From contig NZ_JAXHLU010000016.1 in assembly GCF_034521915.1 (NCBI RefSeq), positions 62,001 to 126,000 on the forward strand: a stretch of 64,000 nucleotides of DNA, given 5' to 3'. Within the stretch, counting starts at the first letter, position 1. Each line of letters begins with the position of its first letter. The DNA comes from Fodinibius sp034521915. Lineage in GTDB: Bacteria > Bacteroidota > Rhodothermia > Balneolales > Balneolaceae. Of this stretch, positions 8,655 through 17,407 are shown one piece after another. The translations under genes and the position numbers were made by a program. The notes below the pieces were generated by a model. The model saw only the letters and a program-made list of their open reading frames with translations, ran no database searches and had not been told where the DNA came from.

Positions 8655-8903
8655 AACTATCCAGTTTTAGGGATGTTTAATTGATTTATAGGTTGATACA
8701 TGATTGTTAAAAAACCAAGTATTGCTTAAAAATAAGCTTTTAAGAAAGGTATTAAAATGGTATTTTAGGAGTCTGAATTAAAGAATAGTAGGTAAATTGA
8801 TAGTTCATACACTGAGTATTTTTTATTTCGACTCTGATATATTTTTACATCGCCTCAGGTGCTATAAAATTGCAACTTTAAAGCACGGAGGCCGATAGCC
8901 CAA

Positions 8904-9959
8904 ATGAATATTCAGGTTCGGCATATATCCACCTTCCTAAATCAATGGGCTCCGCCCAGCACAAAACTCGACTACGATAATGTGGGTTTGCTCGTCGGCG
9001 ATCCGCAGCAAAAAGTTACAAAAGCGCTTACCTGTCTCGATGTTACTTTGGATGTAGTTGATGAAGCGATTGCGAATAATTGTGACCTGATTGTCGCACA
9101 TCATCCCCTCATTTTTAAAAGTATTGATCGGATAAACCCTACCAATGAGCAGGGTAAGATTATTTTTAAGCTCATTAAAAATGATATAGGATTGATTGCC
9201 GCCCATACGAATCTTGATGCGGCCCTCGATGGAGTTTCTTTTGTGCTTGCAAAAGAGCTGGGACTCGATAACCTGAAGTTCCTCGATAAAAGCTACAACA
9301 TCAGTCGGAAAATTGTATTGACCACCGGTCACTCCGAGACCGATTCGGTACTAAAACTATTAAACTACTACTCCGCTGAGGAGGCTCATTATTATAAGGT
9401 AGAGGGAAAAAAAGATCACCAGTATACGTATGAAGCTATTATTGATGAGCACCATGTTGCTGATTTAGAGAAAGAGCTGGAAAAGAACGGGCTGTTGCAT
9501 CACGGCAATTTTCAAGTGATGGATGTTGCCAGTCCGTCGAAAAATGTAGGCATGGGAGTCGTTGGTTTTTATCGCGATAAGGGATTGACCCAGCAGCAAT
9601 TTTTGGATACAGTAGCTCAGGCACTTGATGTAAAAGCCGTTCGGTTTTCGGGATCCGTTGACCGCATCAAAAAAGTAGCTGTTTGTGGCGGCGCGGGTGT
9701 TTCACTTGCCGGTAATGCAATCAGCGAAGGTGCTCAAGTATTTGTTACCGCCGATATTAAGTATCACGATTATTTTACTGACACAGAGAATTTTTTACTG
9801 GTCGATGTAGGCCATTACGAAAGTGAAGTGCCAGTGGTGACGGCCCTTCAGCAAGAACTTACCGAAGCATTTGAAGAGCTGGAAGTTCTTGAAACCGATG
9901 TAGTCACCAATCCAATGCAGGTGTATTTGCCTGATGTTAAACAAAATCCGCAGGAATAA
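8904..9959 (+). CDS. Nif3-like dinuclear metal centre protein
   Basis: 351 residues of the Nif3/DUF34 family, hexameric toroids binding two metal ions; the physiological substrate is still debated. Metal ligands are visible: His66 and His67 in IVAHHPLIF, the AAHTNLDAA motif shortly after, and His304 and Glu308 in DVGHYESE near the C-terminus. The middle region (about 125-240) is the insert domain found in longer YqfO-like members. The neighbouring coiled-coil gene follows after 17 bp; Nif3 and this zinc-ribbon family are often adjacent, so the pair is probably an operon. Confidence 0.93.
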   Translation: MNIQVRHISTFLNQWAPPSTKLDYDNVGLLVGDPQQKVTKALTCLDVTLDVVDEAIANNCDLIVAHHPLIFKSIDRINPTNEQGKIIFKLIKNDIGLIAAHTNLDAALDGVSFVLAKELGLDNLKFLDKSYNISRKIVLTTGHSETDSVLKLLNYYSAEEAHYYKVEGKKDHQYTYEAIIDEHHVADLEKELEKNGLLHHGNFQVMDVASPSKNVGMGVVGFYRDKGLTQQQFLDTVAQALDVKAVRFSGSVDRIKKVAVCGGAGVSLAGNAISEGAQVFVTADIKYHDYFTDTENFLLVDVGHYESEVPVVTALQQELTEAFEELEVLETDVVTNPMQVYLPDVKQNPQE

Positions 9960-9976
9960 ACGACGTAATCTAATTT

Positions 9977-10711
9977 ATGGAAGAAGTACTACAACAATTA
10001 GCGAATCTTCAATATATCGACAGCAGAATAGACGAACTAAAACAACTGCGCGGCGATTTGCCGGAAGAGATTCTGGATATTGAAACCGATATTAACCGCT
10101 TGGAAGCTAAAATCAGTCGTCTTGAGGAAGAGAAGAAGGAGCTGAAGGTAGAAAGAGATAACCTTGAGCTTGAGATCGAGGATGCTGAAAATAAAATGGA
10201 AAAATATGAAGAGCAGCAGATGTCGGTGCGCAATAATCGTGAATATGATGCGCTGACAAAAGAAATTGAATCTCAAAAGCAGGTAATTGAAAACTCAGAA
10301 TCTCGATTAGAAGAGATTGAAAAGCGCCTTGAAGAGGTTGATCCTGAGATGGAAGAGCTTCAAGAAAAGCTTGATGATGTTAAAGAGCTGCACGAAGAGA
10401 AGAAAGAAGATCTCGAAGAGGTAAAGAAGAATACCCAGAAAGAGGAGGACATGCTTTTGGAGAAGCGTGAAGAGGTAGAGGAAAATATTGATGAGCGCTA
10501 TCTAAAAAGCTATAAACGTCTTCGTAACGGACTTTCAAACGGTCTGGCGGTTGTACCGATGGAACGTGGTGCAGCACTGGGTATGGCATTGCCCCCGCAG
10601 ACGCAAGTTGAAGTGCGCAAAAAGAATAAAATCATCATTGATGAAAATAGTGGGCGTATAGTGGTGCATCCCTCATTTTTTGAAAATGCCAAAGAGGAAC
10701 TCACGTTGTAG
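9977..10711 (+). CDS. CT398-like coiled-coil protein with cysteine-free zinc-ribbon fold
   Basis: 244 residues: a long antiparallel coiled coil (about 10-170) followed by a small C-terminal domain. The family (C4-type zinc ribbon, CT398-like) normally ends in a ribbon with two Cys pairs around a PPQ motif and an EHCGRI-like stretch. Here the framework is preserved (ERGAALGMALPPQTQVEV, then DENSGRIVVHP), but all four expected cysteines are replaced by other residues, so zinc should not bind. The protein is otherwise full length and sits directly behind the Nif3-like gene. Chlamydial CT398 binds sigma-54 and secretion components; the role here is unknown. Confidence 0.88.
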   Translation: MEEVLQQLANLQYIDSRIDELKQLRGDLPEEILDIETDINRLEAKISRLEEEKKELKVERDNLELEIEDAENKMEKYEEQQMSVRNNREYDALTKEIESQKQVIENSESRLEEIEKRLEEVDPEMEELQEKLDDVKELHEEKKEDLEEVKKNTQKEEDMLLEKREEVEENIDERYLKSYKRLRNGLSNGLAVVPMERGAALGMALPPQTQVEVRKKNKIIIDENSGRIVVHPSFFENAKEELTL

Positions 10712-10823
10712 AACGTTTTTGATTAGCTGACTGTTTATTGAGATGTACAGCATTAATTATATGATGTTGTGCATCTTTTTCATTTAAATGGGTATTACAG
10801 TTCTTTAACTTGATGGAACTATT

Positions 10824-11251
10824 GGGATGATCGGGCAATCGCCCACCTGCGCTGAGGCTTCGGTGGACAGGCTCACATGGCTAAATTTAGTTAGCGGGGC
10901 TTGCTCACCGAAGCTTCATGCGTAGGTGAGAGGAAAGTCCGAACACCAACGAGCACCGTGCTTCCTAACGGGAAGATCCCGAAATCTTTCGGGATAGCCA
11001 GTGCCACAGAAAACAGACTACTTCCGAGCAATCGGGAGAAAAGGTGAAACGGCGAGGTAAGAGCTCACCGCTCCGGTGGCAACATTCGGAGGCAGGGCAA
11101 ACCTCACGGGGTGCAAGCTCATGCAGGCTGTGCGCCGCTCGTCGCAATACAGCCGGGTAGAGTGCTCGAGCCCCAAAGTGATTTGGGGACTAGATAAATG
11201 ATTGCCGTCCCGATACAGTCGGGATACAGAATTCGGCTTACAGATCATCCC
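10824..11251 (+). ncRNA. rnpB: RNase P RNA, type A
   Basis: Terminal helix P1 is formed by GGGATGATC (10824-10832) and GATCATCCC (11243-11251). Inside are the conserved GAGGAAAGTCCGAACACC block (about 10930-10946), the conserved ACAGAAA-type stretch near 11005 and GGTAAGAGCTCACCG with the GGTGGCAACA region (about 11056-11085), and the universally conserved ATAAATGATTGCC-like 3' region near 11193. The order and length (428 nt) fit bacterial type A RNase P RNA, the ribozyme that matures tRNA 5' ends. A strong terminator follows at 11265. Confidence 0.95.
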
Positions 11252-11264
11252 ATGAAACTACATC

Positions 11265-11300
11265 AAAAGGCCGTCCAAGTGAGGACGGCCTTTTGTCTTT
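11265..11300 (+). terminator. Intrinsic terminator of rnpB
   Basis: GGCCGTCC / GGACGGCC stem with AAGTGA loop (11269-11290), flanked by AAAA and a TTTTGTCTTTTT run. It is 13 bp beyond the 3' end of RNase P RNA. Confidence 0.9.
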
Positions 11301-11441
11301 TTGAGGGAATTATTATTGAAAAATATTATTGCTCCTATTTTTCAATTTCGAGAAAATATGTAATTTAATTTTTATGGCTATCAAATAACTTTAAGAGGTT
11401 GTTTGTTAGTATAAACAGTATCTAAAAAATCAGGGGTTAAG

Positions 11442-11960
11442 ATGAAAATTATAATAACGATGGGATTGTTGTGCGTGATAATGTTAGGATGTATTGAGAA
11501 AGAAAATGATTCGCAAAAAGATCAGCCTCATGTAGCCGCTTCAGATCAAATTACGGCTGGACGTTACCTCGTAACTATAGGTGGTTGCAATGACTGTCAT
11601 ACCGACGGCTATTTAATGACTGAAGGCAATATTCCCGAGGAAGATTGGCTTATGGGATCACCGGTAGGTTGGCAAGGGCCTTGGGGCACTACTTATCCTA
11701 CCAATTTACGATTGCGCGTGCAAGAATGGGATGAGGAAATATGGGTGTCCACGTTAAAGAATCGAAAAGCATTGCCGCCAATGCCGTGGATGAATTTAAA
11801 CAAGATGAGCGAAGAAGATATGCGTTCGATCTATGCATATATAAAATCGCTGGGAGCTAAAGGAGAACACATGCCGCTGGCGGTAGGTCCAGATATTACT
11901 CCTCAAACCCCGTATTTCTCGCTTTTTCCTCAAAATATACCGGTTGTCTCAAATGAGTAA
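11442..11960 (+). CDS. Lipoprotein mono-haem cytochrome c
   Basis: 172 residues. A short signal with lipobox (MLGC, Cys about 17) predicts a lipid-anchored periplasmic protein. The haem-binding motif CNDCH lies at about 49-53 and a possible distal Met ligand in LPPMPWM near 115-120, followed by EEDMRSIYAYIKSLG, the usual last helix of a c-type cytochrome fold. It is probably an electron carrier or a subunit of a dehydrogenase, but no partner enzyme is adjacent. The 3' neighbour encodes an OsmC protein in the same direction with a 76-bp gap. Confidence 0.87.
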   Translation: MKIIITMGLLCVIMLGCIEKENDSQKDQPHVAASDQITAGRYLVTIGGCNDCHTDGYLMTEGNIPEEDWLMGSPVGWQGPWGTTYPTNLRLRVQEWDEEIWVSTLKNRKALPPMPWMNLNKMSEEDMRSIYAYIKSLGAKGEHMPLAVGPDITPQTPYFSLFPQNIPVVSNE

Positions 11961-12036
11961 ATTGTTGGTGGGAACTGGCTGATTGAACGCTTATTTTCTG
12001 ACCCGTTGTAAAGAAAAAATTGGAAAACTAGAGAAG

Positions 12037-12540
12037 ATGGATAAGTCAGAATTACGAGCAGCACAATCCCCGCTAAAAGAGAAATATAAGACAAACCCTG
12101 AAGAGGCAGAATGGGTTCTAACAGCAGAAGGCCGAGTAGGTGATGGCATTGCTTGTTATGTATCTACGGATGCCGGCGAAGTCGAAGCTGGACTTCACCC
12201 GGCTACGGGCGGTGACGGCTCGCAGGCCTGTTCAGGCGATATGCTGCTTGAAGCGTTAGTAGCTTGCGCAGGCGTAACGCTCAAGTCGGTGGCTACGGCT
12301 ATGGAAATTGATATCGAAGAGGGAACTGTAAAGGCGGAGGGCGTGCTGGATTTCAAAGGTACGCTGGCCGTATCAAAAGAGGCTCCTGTGGGTTTTAAAA
12401 GTATAACTCTTCACTTCGATTTAACGACTGATGCCGATGAGAAAAAGGTAGAGAAGCTTATCGAGCTTACCGAACGATACTGTGTTATCTATCAAACGCT
12501 GAAGAACAGCCCAATGCTCAAGACCGATATCAAGATTTGA
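12037..12540 (+). CDS. OsmC family protein
   Basis: 167 residues from the ATG at 12037; a longer frame opening at a TTG (11983) adds a poorly conserved leader and was not used. The OsmC/Ohr fold is recognised from GDGSQACSGDMLLEALVACAG and the C-terminal ERYCVIYQTL. Cys77 and Cys149 are spaced like the two redox cysteines of peroxide-reducing OsmC/Ohr proteins, which use thiols to remove organic hydroperoxides; an extra Cys lies at 65. Substrate is not deducible. The gene ends in an 11-bp tail-to-tail overlap with the MtfA-like gene. Confidence 0.9.
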   Translation: MDKSELRAAQSPLKEKYKTNPEEAEWVLTAEGRVGDGIACYVSTDAGEVEAGLHPATGGDGSQACSGDMLLEALVACAGVTLKSVATAMEIDIEEGTVKAEGVLDFKGTLAVSKEAPVGFKSITLHFDLTTDADEKKVEKLIELTERYCVIYQTLKNSPMLKTDIKI

Positions 12541-13306
12541 GGTAAGCTGCCGGATCTTGCTGATAAAATTCCGTAAGCTGGCTATACAGTTGAGGATGTT
12601 TGTTTTTTAGTTGTTTCGGCTTCTCAAAAAAGAGTTCTGTGACAACGGCAAAAAACTCAGCGGGATTGGTGGCTCCATACTCATCAATCAGGCTTTGTTG
12701 ATTTTGTTTTAGCTTGTTCAAGAAGTTATTGTATTCACGGCCTAACACTTTTGCCCAAGATAAATAGGAAGAATCTGCATTTTGCGATTCTATTTGTTCG
12801 GTTGCCCCGTATTCATAGTCCAGCTGGTGAGCAAATTCGTGGAATACAAGATTTTGTCCATCGCGGATATCGGAAGCACCTTGCTGAACTTCATTCCAGG
12901 CTAAAATAACATAGCCGTGCGACCACGCTTCGCCGTGACGTTGTTCAAATCCCTCCTCTACAAAAATACCGTTATTCCGCTTTTTTACTTTAGCGACATA
13001 TTTTTTTGGATATACAAGCACTGATCGTAAATCCTCATAAAAGTAGGAGAGATCGTCCGTTCCCAGCAAAAGTATGGATGCTTGGGCAGCGATACTGATT
13101 CGAATCTCTTCCGTAACTTCAAGCCCGGCACATCCTTCAAAGCGTTTTTCATCCAGAAAAATTTGTGTTAGTCCTACCAACTTTTCCTGCAGATGGAGCG
13201 GCAAGTGATGGTAATAGGGGACGTTCTTTTTTAGGATGGCAAGCTGGTCATCCGTAAAACTTTTCTTTAGCAGACGTTTTCGCCGCCATTTTTTAAACCC
13301 GAACAT
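12530..13306 (-). CDS. mtfA: MtfA-like zinc peptidase (M90)
   Basis: 258 residues, cytoplasmic. The zinc motif HEFAH is at residues 156-160 in LVFHEFAHQLDYEYG, with downstream Glu in the ATNPAEFFAVVTELFFEKP region near 220-235 typical of the family. MtfA in Escherichia coli binds the glucose repressor Mlc and has aminopeptidase activity; no such regulator is seen here, so the target is unknown. smpB lies 11 bp upstream on the same strand, implying a shared transcript. The 3' end overlaps the convergent OsmC gene. Confidence 0.9.
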   Translation of the reverse strand: MFGFKKWRRKRLLKKSFTDDQLAILKKNVPYYHHLPLHLQEKLVGLTQIFLDEKRFEGCAGLEVTEEIRISIAAQASILLLGTDDLSYFYEDLRSVLVYPKKYVAKVKKRNNGIFVEEGFEQRHGEAWSHGYVILAWNEVQQGASDIRDGQNLVFHEFAHQLDYEYGATEQIESQNADSSYLSWAKVLGREYNNFLNKLKQNQQSLIDEYGATNPAEFFAVVTELFFEKPKQLKNKHPQLYSQLTEFYQQDPAAYLKS

Positions 13307-13317
13307 GGCATTGCCGG

Positions 13318-13788
13318 TTACATATTAACTTTGTAGGTGCCTTTATACTTACGCTCCAGTTCACGTCTGGTATCGCGCTCTTTAATATCTTCGCGCTTGT
13401 CATGTTTTTGTTTACCACGTGCTATACCGAGCAGAATTTTAGCGTACCCTTTTTTGAAATAAAGCTTAAGAGGTACAATAGTGTATCCCTTTTGGGAAAC
13501 GGCTTTATCGAGATCGGCAATTTCTCTTTTGTTTAGCAGTAATTTGCGTTCCCGTCGCTCATCGTGGTTGGTGTACGATGCTTCTTTGTATGGTTTGATA
13601 TACATATCTCGTAGCCAAACCTCACCATCTTTTAGATATGCAAAAGACTCGCTAAGGCTGGCATTACCCTCACGGAGTGATTTTACTTCGCTTCCCCGTA
13701 AAACGATTCCGGCTTCGTAGGTTTCCTCGACATGATAATCGTGGCTTGCCTTACGGTTTTTTATAGTTGGATTGGATTTTTGGGACAT
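13318..13788 (-). CDS. smpB: SsrA-binding protein
   Basis: 156 residues. SmpB binds tmRNA and delivers it to stalled ribosomes for trans-translation. The start KNRKASHDYHVEETYEAGIV, then LRGSEVKSLREGNASLSESF, the YKLYFKKGYAKILLGIARGK-like beta-barrel region and the basic C-terminal tail (KHDKREDIKERDTRRE) are all typical. The gene is intact and of normal length. tmRNA itself is not in this window. Confidence 0.97.
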   Translation of the reverse strand: MSQKSNPTIKNRKASHDYHVEETYEAGIVLRGSEVKSLREGNASLSESFAYLKDGEVWLRDMYIKPYKEASYTNHDERRERKLLLNKREIADLDKAVSQKGYTIVPLKLYFKKGYAKILLGIARGKQKHDKREDIKERDTRRELERKYKGTYKVNM

Positions 13789-13843
13789 GATTGAGGGTGT
13801 AAGGATTTAAAGCTTTAAAGGTCTTACTAAGTTAGCAAAACTC

Positions 13844-14263
13844 AAGTTGTCAGCATTCAGCTATCAGTTAACTTATCAAAAATACGTGCCATGAAAAATT
13901 TTAGAAATTTAAAAATATGGGAAAAGAGTCATAGCTTAACCTTAGATATTTATAAATATACTTCTACATATCCTAAAGAAGAATTGTATGGTTTGACAAG
14001 CCAAATGCGGAGATCCTCGGCTTCAATTCCTTCAAATATTGCGGAAGGGTGTGGCCGAAACTCGCAGCCACAGTTTGCACGGTTTTTAAATATTGCGTTT
14101 GGTTCGGCTTCGGAATTAGAATATCAATTGATACTAAGTAAGGATTTAGAATTTATTGATAAAAGAGTATTTAAAATATTGCTTGAAAAAATAACTGAAA
14201 TAAAACGTATGCTAGCATCATTGGTGAAAAAGGTGCAGGCTGATAGCTGAATACTGACAGCTT
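13844..14263. mobile_element. Possible IVS-like unit: inverted repeats framing an S23-like gene
   Basis: A 24-nt sequence at 13844-13867 (core GTCAGCATTCAGCTATCAG) and its complement at 14240-14263 (core CTGATAGCTGAATACTGAC) match at 22 of 24 positions and enclose a single gene for a four-helix-bundle protein. The right arm lies over the last codons and stop of that gene. The 420-bp unit resembles the terminal stem plus S23 reading frame of 23S rRNA intervening sequences, but it is in a protein-gene neighbourhood, between smpB and a TPR lipoprotein gene. Mobility is inferred, not shown. Confidence 0.5.
13891..14250 (+). CDS. Four-helix-bundle protein, S23 / 23S rRNA intervening-sequence type
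   Basis: 119 residues matching the S23/IVP family by eye: FRNLKIWEKSHSLTLDIYKY, then YGLTSQMRRSSASIPSNIAE with EGCGR, FLNIAFGSASELEYQL and a final long helix. Family members are pentameric four-helix bundles with a basic surface; some are encoded inside 23S rRNA intervening sequences and a relative (Avd) accompanies diversity-generating retroelements. No reverse transcriptase or variable repeat is nearby. The gene is enclosed by 24-nt inverted repeats and transcribed opposite to both neighbours, consistent with a separate insertion. Cellular function is unknown. Confidence 0.92.
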   Translation: MKNFRNLKIWEKSHSLTLDIYKYTSTYPKEELYGLTSQMRRSSASIPSNIAEGCGRNSQPQFARFLNIAFGSASELEYQLILSKDLEFIDKRVFKILLEKITEIKRMLASLVKKVQADS

Positions 14264-14267
14264 CAGT

Positions 14268-14687
14268 CTAATAATCAAATCCCAACTTATTCAGTTCTTC
14301 AATGATATCGTTTCCGGGCGATTTATCGGGCATGGTGCTGTATATGCCCATAATTTGCCGGATCTCTTTTCGTGCTTTCTCATTATCAGGATTTAGTTTG
14401 AGCACCTCAATAAATTGTTCCAGCGCAGAGGTCATTCGGTCTCGCATGGTACTATCTTCAGGTCCCCGATACTCCAGGTACAGTCCATAATTGAGATACG
14501 TTTTTTCTTTGAGTCGGGGCAGGTCCGCATCCGTTTGTTCGGGATCAGCATTTTCTAAGATATCCAAAGCCTGAGTATAGTTATCCTCGGCGATTAGCTG
14601 GTTAACCCGATCAGAAACATTTTCAGGGGTTTCGTTTGAGCATGAAATAAAGAGCAGGGCAACGATTGAAAGAAACAAGTAACGCAT
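14268..14687 (-). CDS. TPR-like lipoprotein
   Basis: 139 residues. The start MRYLFLSIVALLFISCSNET is a lipoprotein signal with lipobox FISC. The mature part is helical with TPR-like spacing (LIAEDNYTQALDILENADP, then ALEQFIEVLKLNPDNEKA and ARKEIRQIMG). Such small TPR lipoproteins usually mediate protein contacts in the cell envelope. It is upstream of nothing recognisable as an operon partner; the site-2 protease gene lies 51 bp upstream on the same strand. No enzymatic motif. Confidence 0.82.
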   Translation of the reverse strand: MRYLFLSIVALLFISCSNETPENVSDRVNQLIAEDNYTQALDILENADPEQTDADLPRLKEKTYLNYGLYLEYRGPEDSTMRDRMTSALEQFIEVLKLNPDNEKARKEIRQIMGIYSTMPDKSPGNDIIEELNKLGFDY

Positions 14688-14738
14688 TAAAATAGAGAGA
14701 TTAGGTTTTGCGATTAAAGCGACTAAAGATAACGAATT

Positions 14739-15968
14739 TTAAATTAAATATAGTGGATTGGGACTAATGCAAAGCACGAAAATAGCCATGCTTAGCCATC
14801 CAAGGAATTTTCGGGTGGGATCAAGCTCGCGTTCGCGCAGCGCGGGGGGGTGTTCAATCCCGACAAAATAGGCGATAAAAAACGACCAGACGACCCAAAT
14901 TAATGAACCAGATGTCGTGATGTTACCCACAACAAAGAATAAGTAACATGCGGTGGCCACTAATGAGGCGGTCCAGACCGGTAAAATCCATTGTATATCG
15001 TCGCGGAAGGCCTTACGGAGCAGCATCATTAATACACCACCCCAGATTACCCAGCTTAATAAGCCATAGCTGTAATCTAATTCACCAAGAGATAGATGGA
15101 TAAACGGAATGGCTTCGATTCCTCCGAGAGTAATGAGTACTGCGAAAAAGATACGCGCTACGGTTTTGTGTTTTTCAAATCCGATTAGCGAGTACAGAAT
15201 ATGTCCACCGTCGAGCTGCCCAATAGGTGTTAGGTTAAGAGCCGTGAAGAATAGTCCCAGCCATCCCGCAAATAAGAAGGGGTAGTGATACATCTCCCAC
15301 ATGGGTGGTACATTTTCAAAAAAGGAAGCCAGGAAGCTATAGAGCAGAGTATCACCGACAATCAACACATTACCATTAGTTTCTTGTGGCGGATTCTCGG
15401 GGAAAATCCCGTATTGGGCGACGTATTCTTTTACGGCTTCGTGACCGGCAAAATTTTGTATGAATGAGGGATCGGGTAAGGTCGAAAATCCATAGAGTAA
15501 TACGCCCAGGGAGACGACAAAACCGGCTAATGGCCCAGCGGCTCCCACATCGAACATTTTATAGGTGTCGTTAATTTTTTGTTTGATGCGGATGACAGCA
15601 CCCACCGTGCCGATACCCAAAGGAATAGGAATAAAGTAGGGCAGTGTTACTTTAATTTGATGATAGAGTGCGGCGAAATAGTGCCCGAATTCGTGCACGC
15701 CCAAAAATCCCAGAAGAAGTGCTGCAAAGAGGAGTCCGCGATAAAAGTCGGATAGCGAAGGTAGGGCTATGGGAAATAATGAGGGTTCGAAACCTACAAA
15801 TCCGGCGCCGGCCAGTGAAACGGTAAGCACAGTGATCAAAAATAAAGCCAGGTGCTTGGTTACCGTTTTGGGATCAAGATCGCGCTGCATGGTTTCCCAA
15901 ATGGTAGGTTCGGCAGTAAAGTCGCTGATTTGAAAACGGGTTGTTTCGGTGGTAGGTTTGTTATCCAA
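14739..15968 (-). CDS. Site-2 protease family membrane metalloprotease (M50)
   Basis: 409 residues with about eight hydrophobic segments. The zinc motif HEFGH is at 92-96 (GVHEFGHYFAALY), and the second motif NLTPIGQLDGGHI lies in the middle of the protein, giving the third ligand Asp. This order is typical of the chloroplast EGY1-like branch of site-2 proteases, which lack PDZ domains. The substrate is unknown; related enzymes cut membrane-bound regulators. It lies 15 bp downstream of arginine deiminase on the same strand and is probably co-transcribed with it. Confidence 0.92.
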   Translation of the reverse strand: MDNKPTTETTRFQISDFTAEPTIWETMQRDLDPKTVTKHLALFLITVLTVSLAGAGFVGFEPSLFPIALPSLSDFYRGLLFAALLLGFLGVHEFGHYFAALYHQIKVTLPYFIPIPLGIGTVGAVIRIKQKINDTYKMFDVGAAGPLAGFVVSLGVLLYGFSTLPDPSFIQNFAGHEAVKEYVAQYGIFPENPPQETNGNVLIVGDTLLYSFLASFFENVPPMWEMYHYPFLFAGWLGLFFTALNLTPIGQLDGGHILYSLIGFEKHKTVARIFFAVLITLGGIEAIPFIHLSLGELDYSYGLLSWVIWGGVLMMLLRKAFRDDIQWILPVWTASLVATACYLFFVVGNITTSGSLIWVVWSFFIAYFVGIEHPPALRERELDPTRKFLGWLSMAIFVLCISPNPLYLI

Positions 15969-15983
15969 AGGTGCTGCTGTGTT

Positions 15984-17207
15984 TTAGGATTCTCTTGCAA
16001 TGGGCATGGTCATACATCTAGCGCCGCCCCGACCACGACAGAGTTCGTGGCCTAAAAAGCTAATGGCAATTTTTTTATCTGTAGGATCAAAGGCAGTGTC
16101 GCTATATTCCTCAATAAATTCGTATTGATCCATGAGTTGATAACCATGTTCCTTCAACTCGTTAAAGGTATTTGTGTTTCGTTCGTAGCCTATAATAACG
16201 CCGGGCGCTATTGCAAAAACGTTAGCCCCGTCGGTCCATTGCTCACGAAATTGATTGGTACGCTCAGACCCTCCGCATTCGATGAACGTTAAGTCGCGAT
16301 CCAGAAGTTCCTCAAGGGCTTGTTTTAAAGAAGGTTTTGATTCCGAAATGATGGCTCCGTTTTGGGATCGCAGGGCAACCACGTTGTTACGGCGCTCGGT
16401 GATTGCCGGCGGGAAGGCTATGCATTCGGATTCGCTGGCAAAAGTAAAAATAGTATCCAGATGCATGGAGGAACGCTGTTTGGGAATATCGACGGCAAGA
16501 ACATGTTCAACGCCTTGCTCAAGCAAACCTTCGGTGGCATTCATTAACCCGCTAAATGAGGTCCGTTCACTCATACCAATAAGCACCACTTTATCAGAGG
16601 CAACAAGCACATCGCCCCCCTCAATGGATTCTTGTTCCGAAATTTTTATTGTATTCTCTTTAATATCCTCAAATAGCGGATGAAACTTGATCAGTGTTTC
16701 CATAAGTACGGCTTCCCGAAAGCGGGCTTTTTTGGCCGGACGTGATAATAGAATACTTTCGTTGACAACGGCAGCCAGATCCCGGGTAAACAATAGGTTC
16801 GGGGTGGGACGCATATTAAAGTCGGGAATGGAAGGTGTTGCCCCGTCAATCACAAACCGCAAGAGTTCATCCCCAGTAAGGTTAAGTAATTCTTGGTTAA
16901 TAGCCGTAAGGTTTTCTTCAGGTAATCGGTTAATAAGCTTCTCAATAAAATATCCTTGCGCATCCTCGATACTCAGGGCTTCGCTGAACAGATCCGTAAT
17001 TTCATGGACTTTTCCATCCTTAGGCATGGCAGCTTTAAAAACCTTGAGCATGTCCAGGTGCTCCTTCCGAGCGTCATTTTCAAAAATAATATCATCAAAA
17101 AGGAGTTCGTCTTTGAGCTCCGGATTAACCAGCGAAACCTCTTTACCGGGAGTGTGAACAATAACGCTTTTTAATAATCCGGTTTCTGAAGTAATGGATA
17201 GCTTCAT
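15984..17207 (-). CDS. arcA: Arginine deiminase
   Basis: 407 residues. Converts L-arginine to citrulline and ammonia. Motifs: SETGLLKSVIVHTPG at the start, FTRDLAAV, IEGGDVLVAS, RSSMHLDTIFTF with the catalytic His, and the C-terminal GHELCRGRGGARCMTMP with nucleophile Cys at about 398. All catalytic positions look intact. The usual partners arcB and arcC are not adjacent, so a complete ATP-yielding arginine deiminase pathway cannot be claimed from this window. A well-formed promoter lies upstream at 17261-17292. Confidence 0.95.
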   Translation of the reverse strand: MKLSITSETGLLKSVIVHTPGKEVSLVNPELKDELLFDDIIFENDARKEHLDMLKVFKAAMPKDGKVHEITDLFSEALSIEDAQGYFIEKLINRLPEENLTAINQELLNLTGDELLRFVIDGATPSIPDFNMRPTPNLLFTRDLAAVVNESILLSRPAKKARFREAVLMETLIKFHPLFEDIKENTIKISEQESIEGGDVLVASDKVVLIGMSERTSFSGLMNATEGLLEQGVEHVLAVDIPKQRSSMHLDTIFTFASESECIAFPPAITERRNNVVALRSQNGAIISESKPSLKQALEELLDRDLTFIECGGSERTNQFREQWTDGANVFAIAPGVIIGYERNTNTFNELKEHGYQLMDQYEFIEEYSDTAFDPTDKKIAISFLGHELCRGRGGARCMTMPIARES

Positions 17208-17260
17208 GAATATTTTATTAAATAGATTAAAAATTAGCCGATAACCTTATTACACAAGGC

Positions 17261-17292
17261 CAAATATACGTTTTGAGCAGGCAATATTTAAA
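17261..17292 (-). promoter_or_regulatory. Bacteroidota-type promoter of arcA
   Basis: On the minus strand TATATTTG (17268 to 17261) matches the -7 consensus TAnnTTTG exactly, and TTTA (17292 to 17289) sits 20 bp upstream in place of TTTG. The leader to the arcA start at 17207 would be roughly 45-50 nt. Confidence 0.55.
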
Positions 17293-17407
17293 TTGAGATT
17301 TAAGTAGATAATTCGAAAACTTTTTCTCTATTTTAATCGCACGATTTGAAAGTTATTGCTGTTTCGAAATAGTAATCAGATGGTAAAAAGAATTTATCCC
17401 CTAAATA

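Noticed and set aside
10965..11248. Minus-strand open frames over the RNase P RNA
   Set aside because: The region is the conserved ribozyme; the frames have no protein similarity I recognise.
13891..14250. Avd-like component of a diversity-generating retroelement
   Set aside because: No reverse transcriptase, template repeat or variable repeat is present nearby; the general S23 family is a better assignment.
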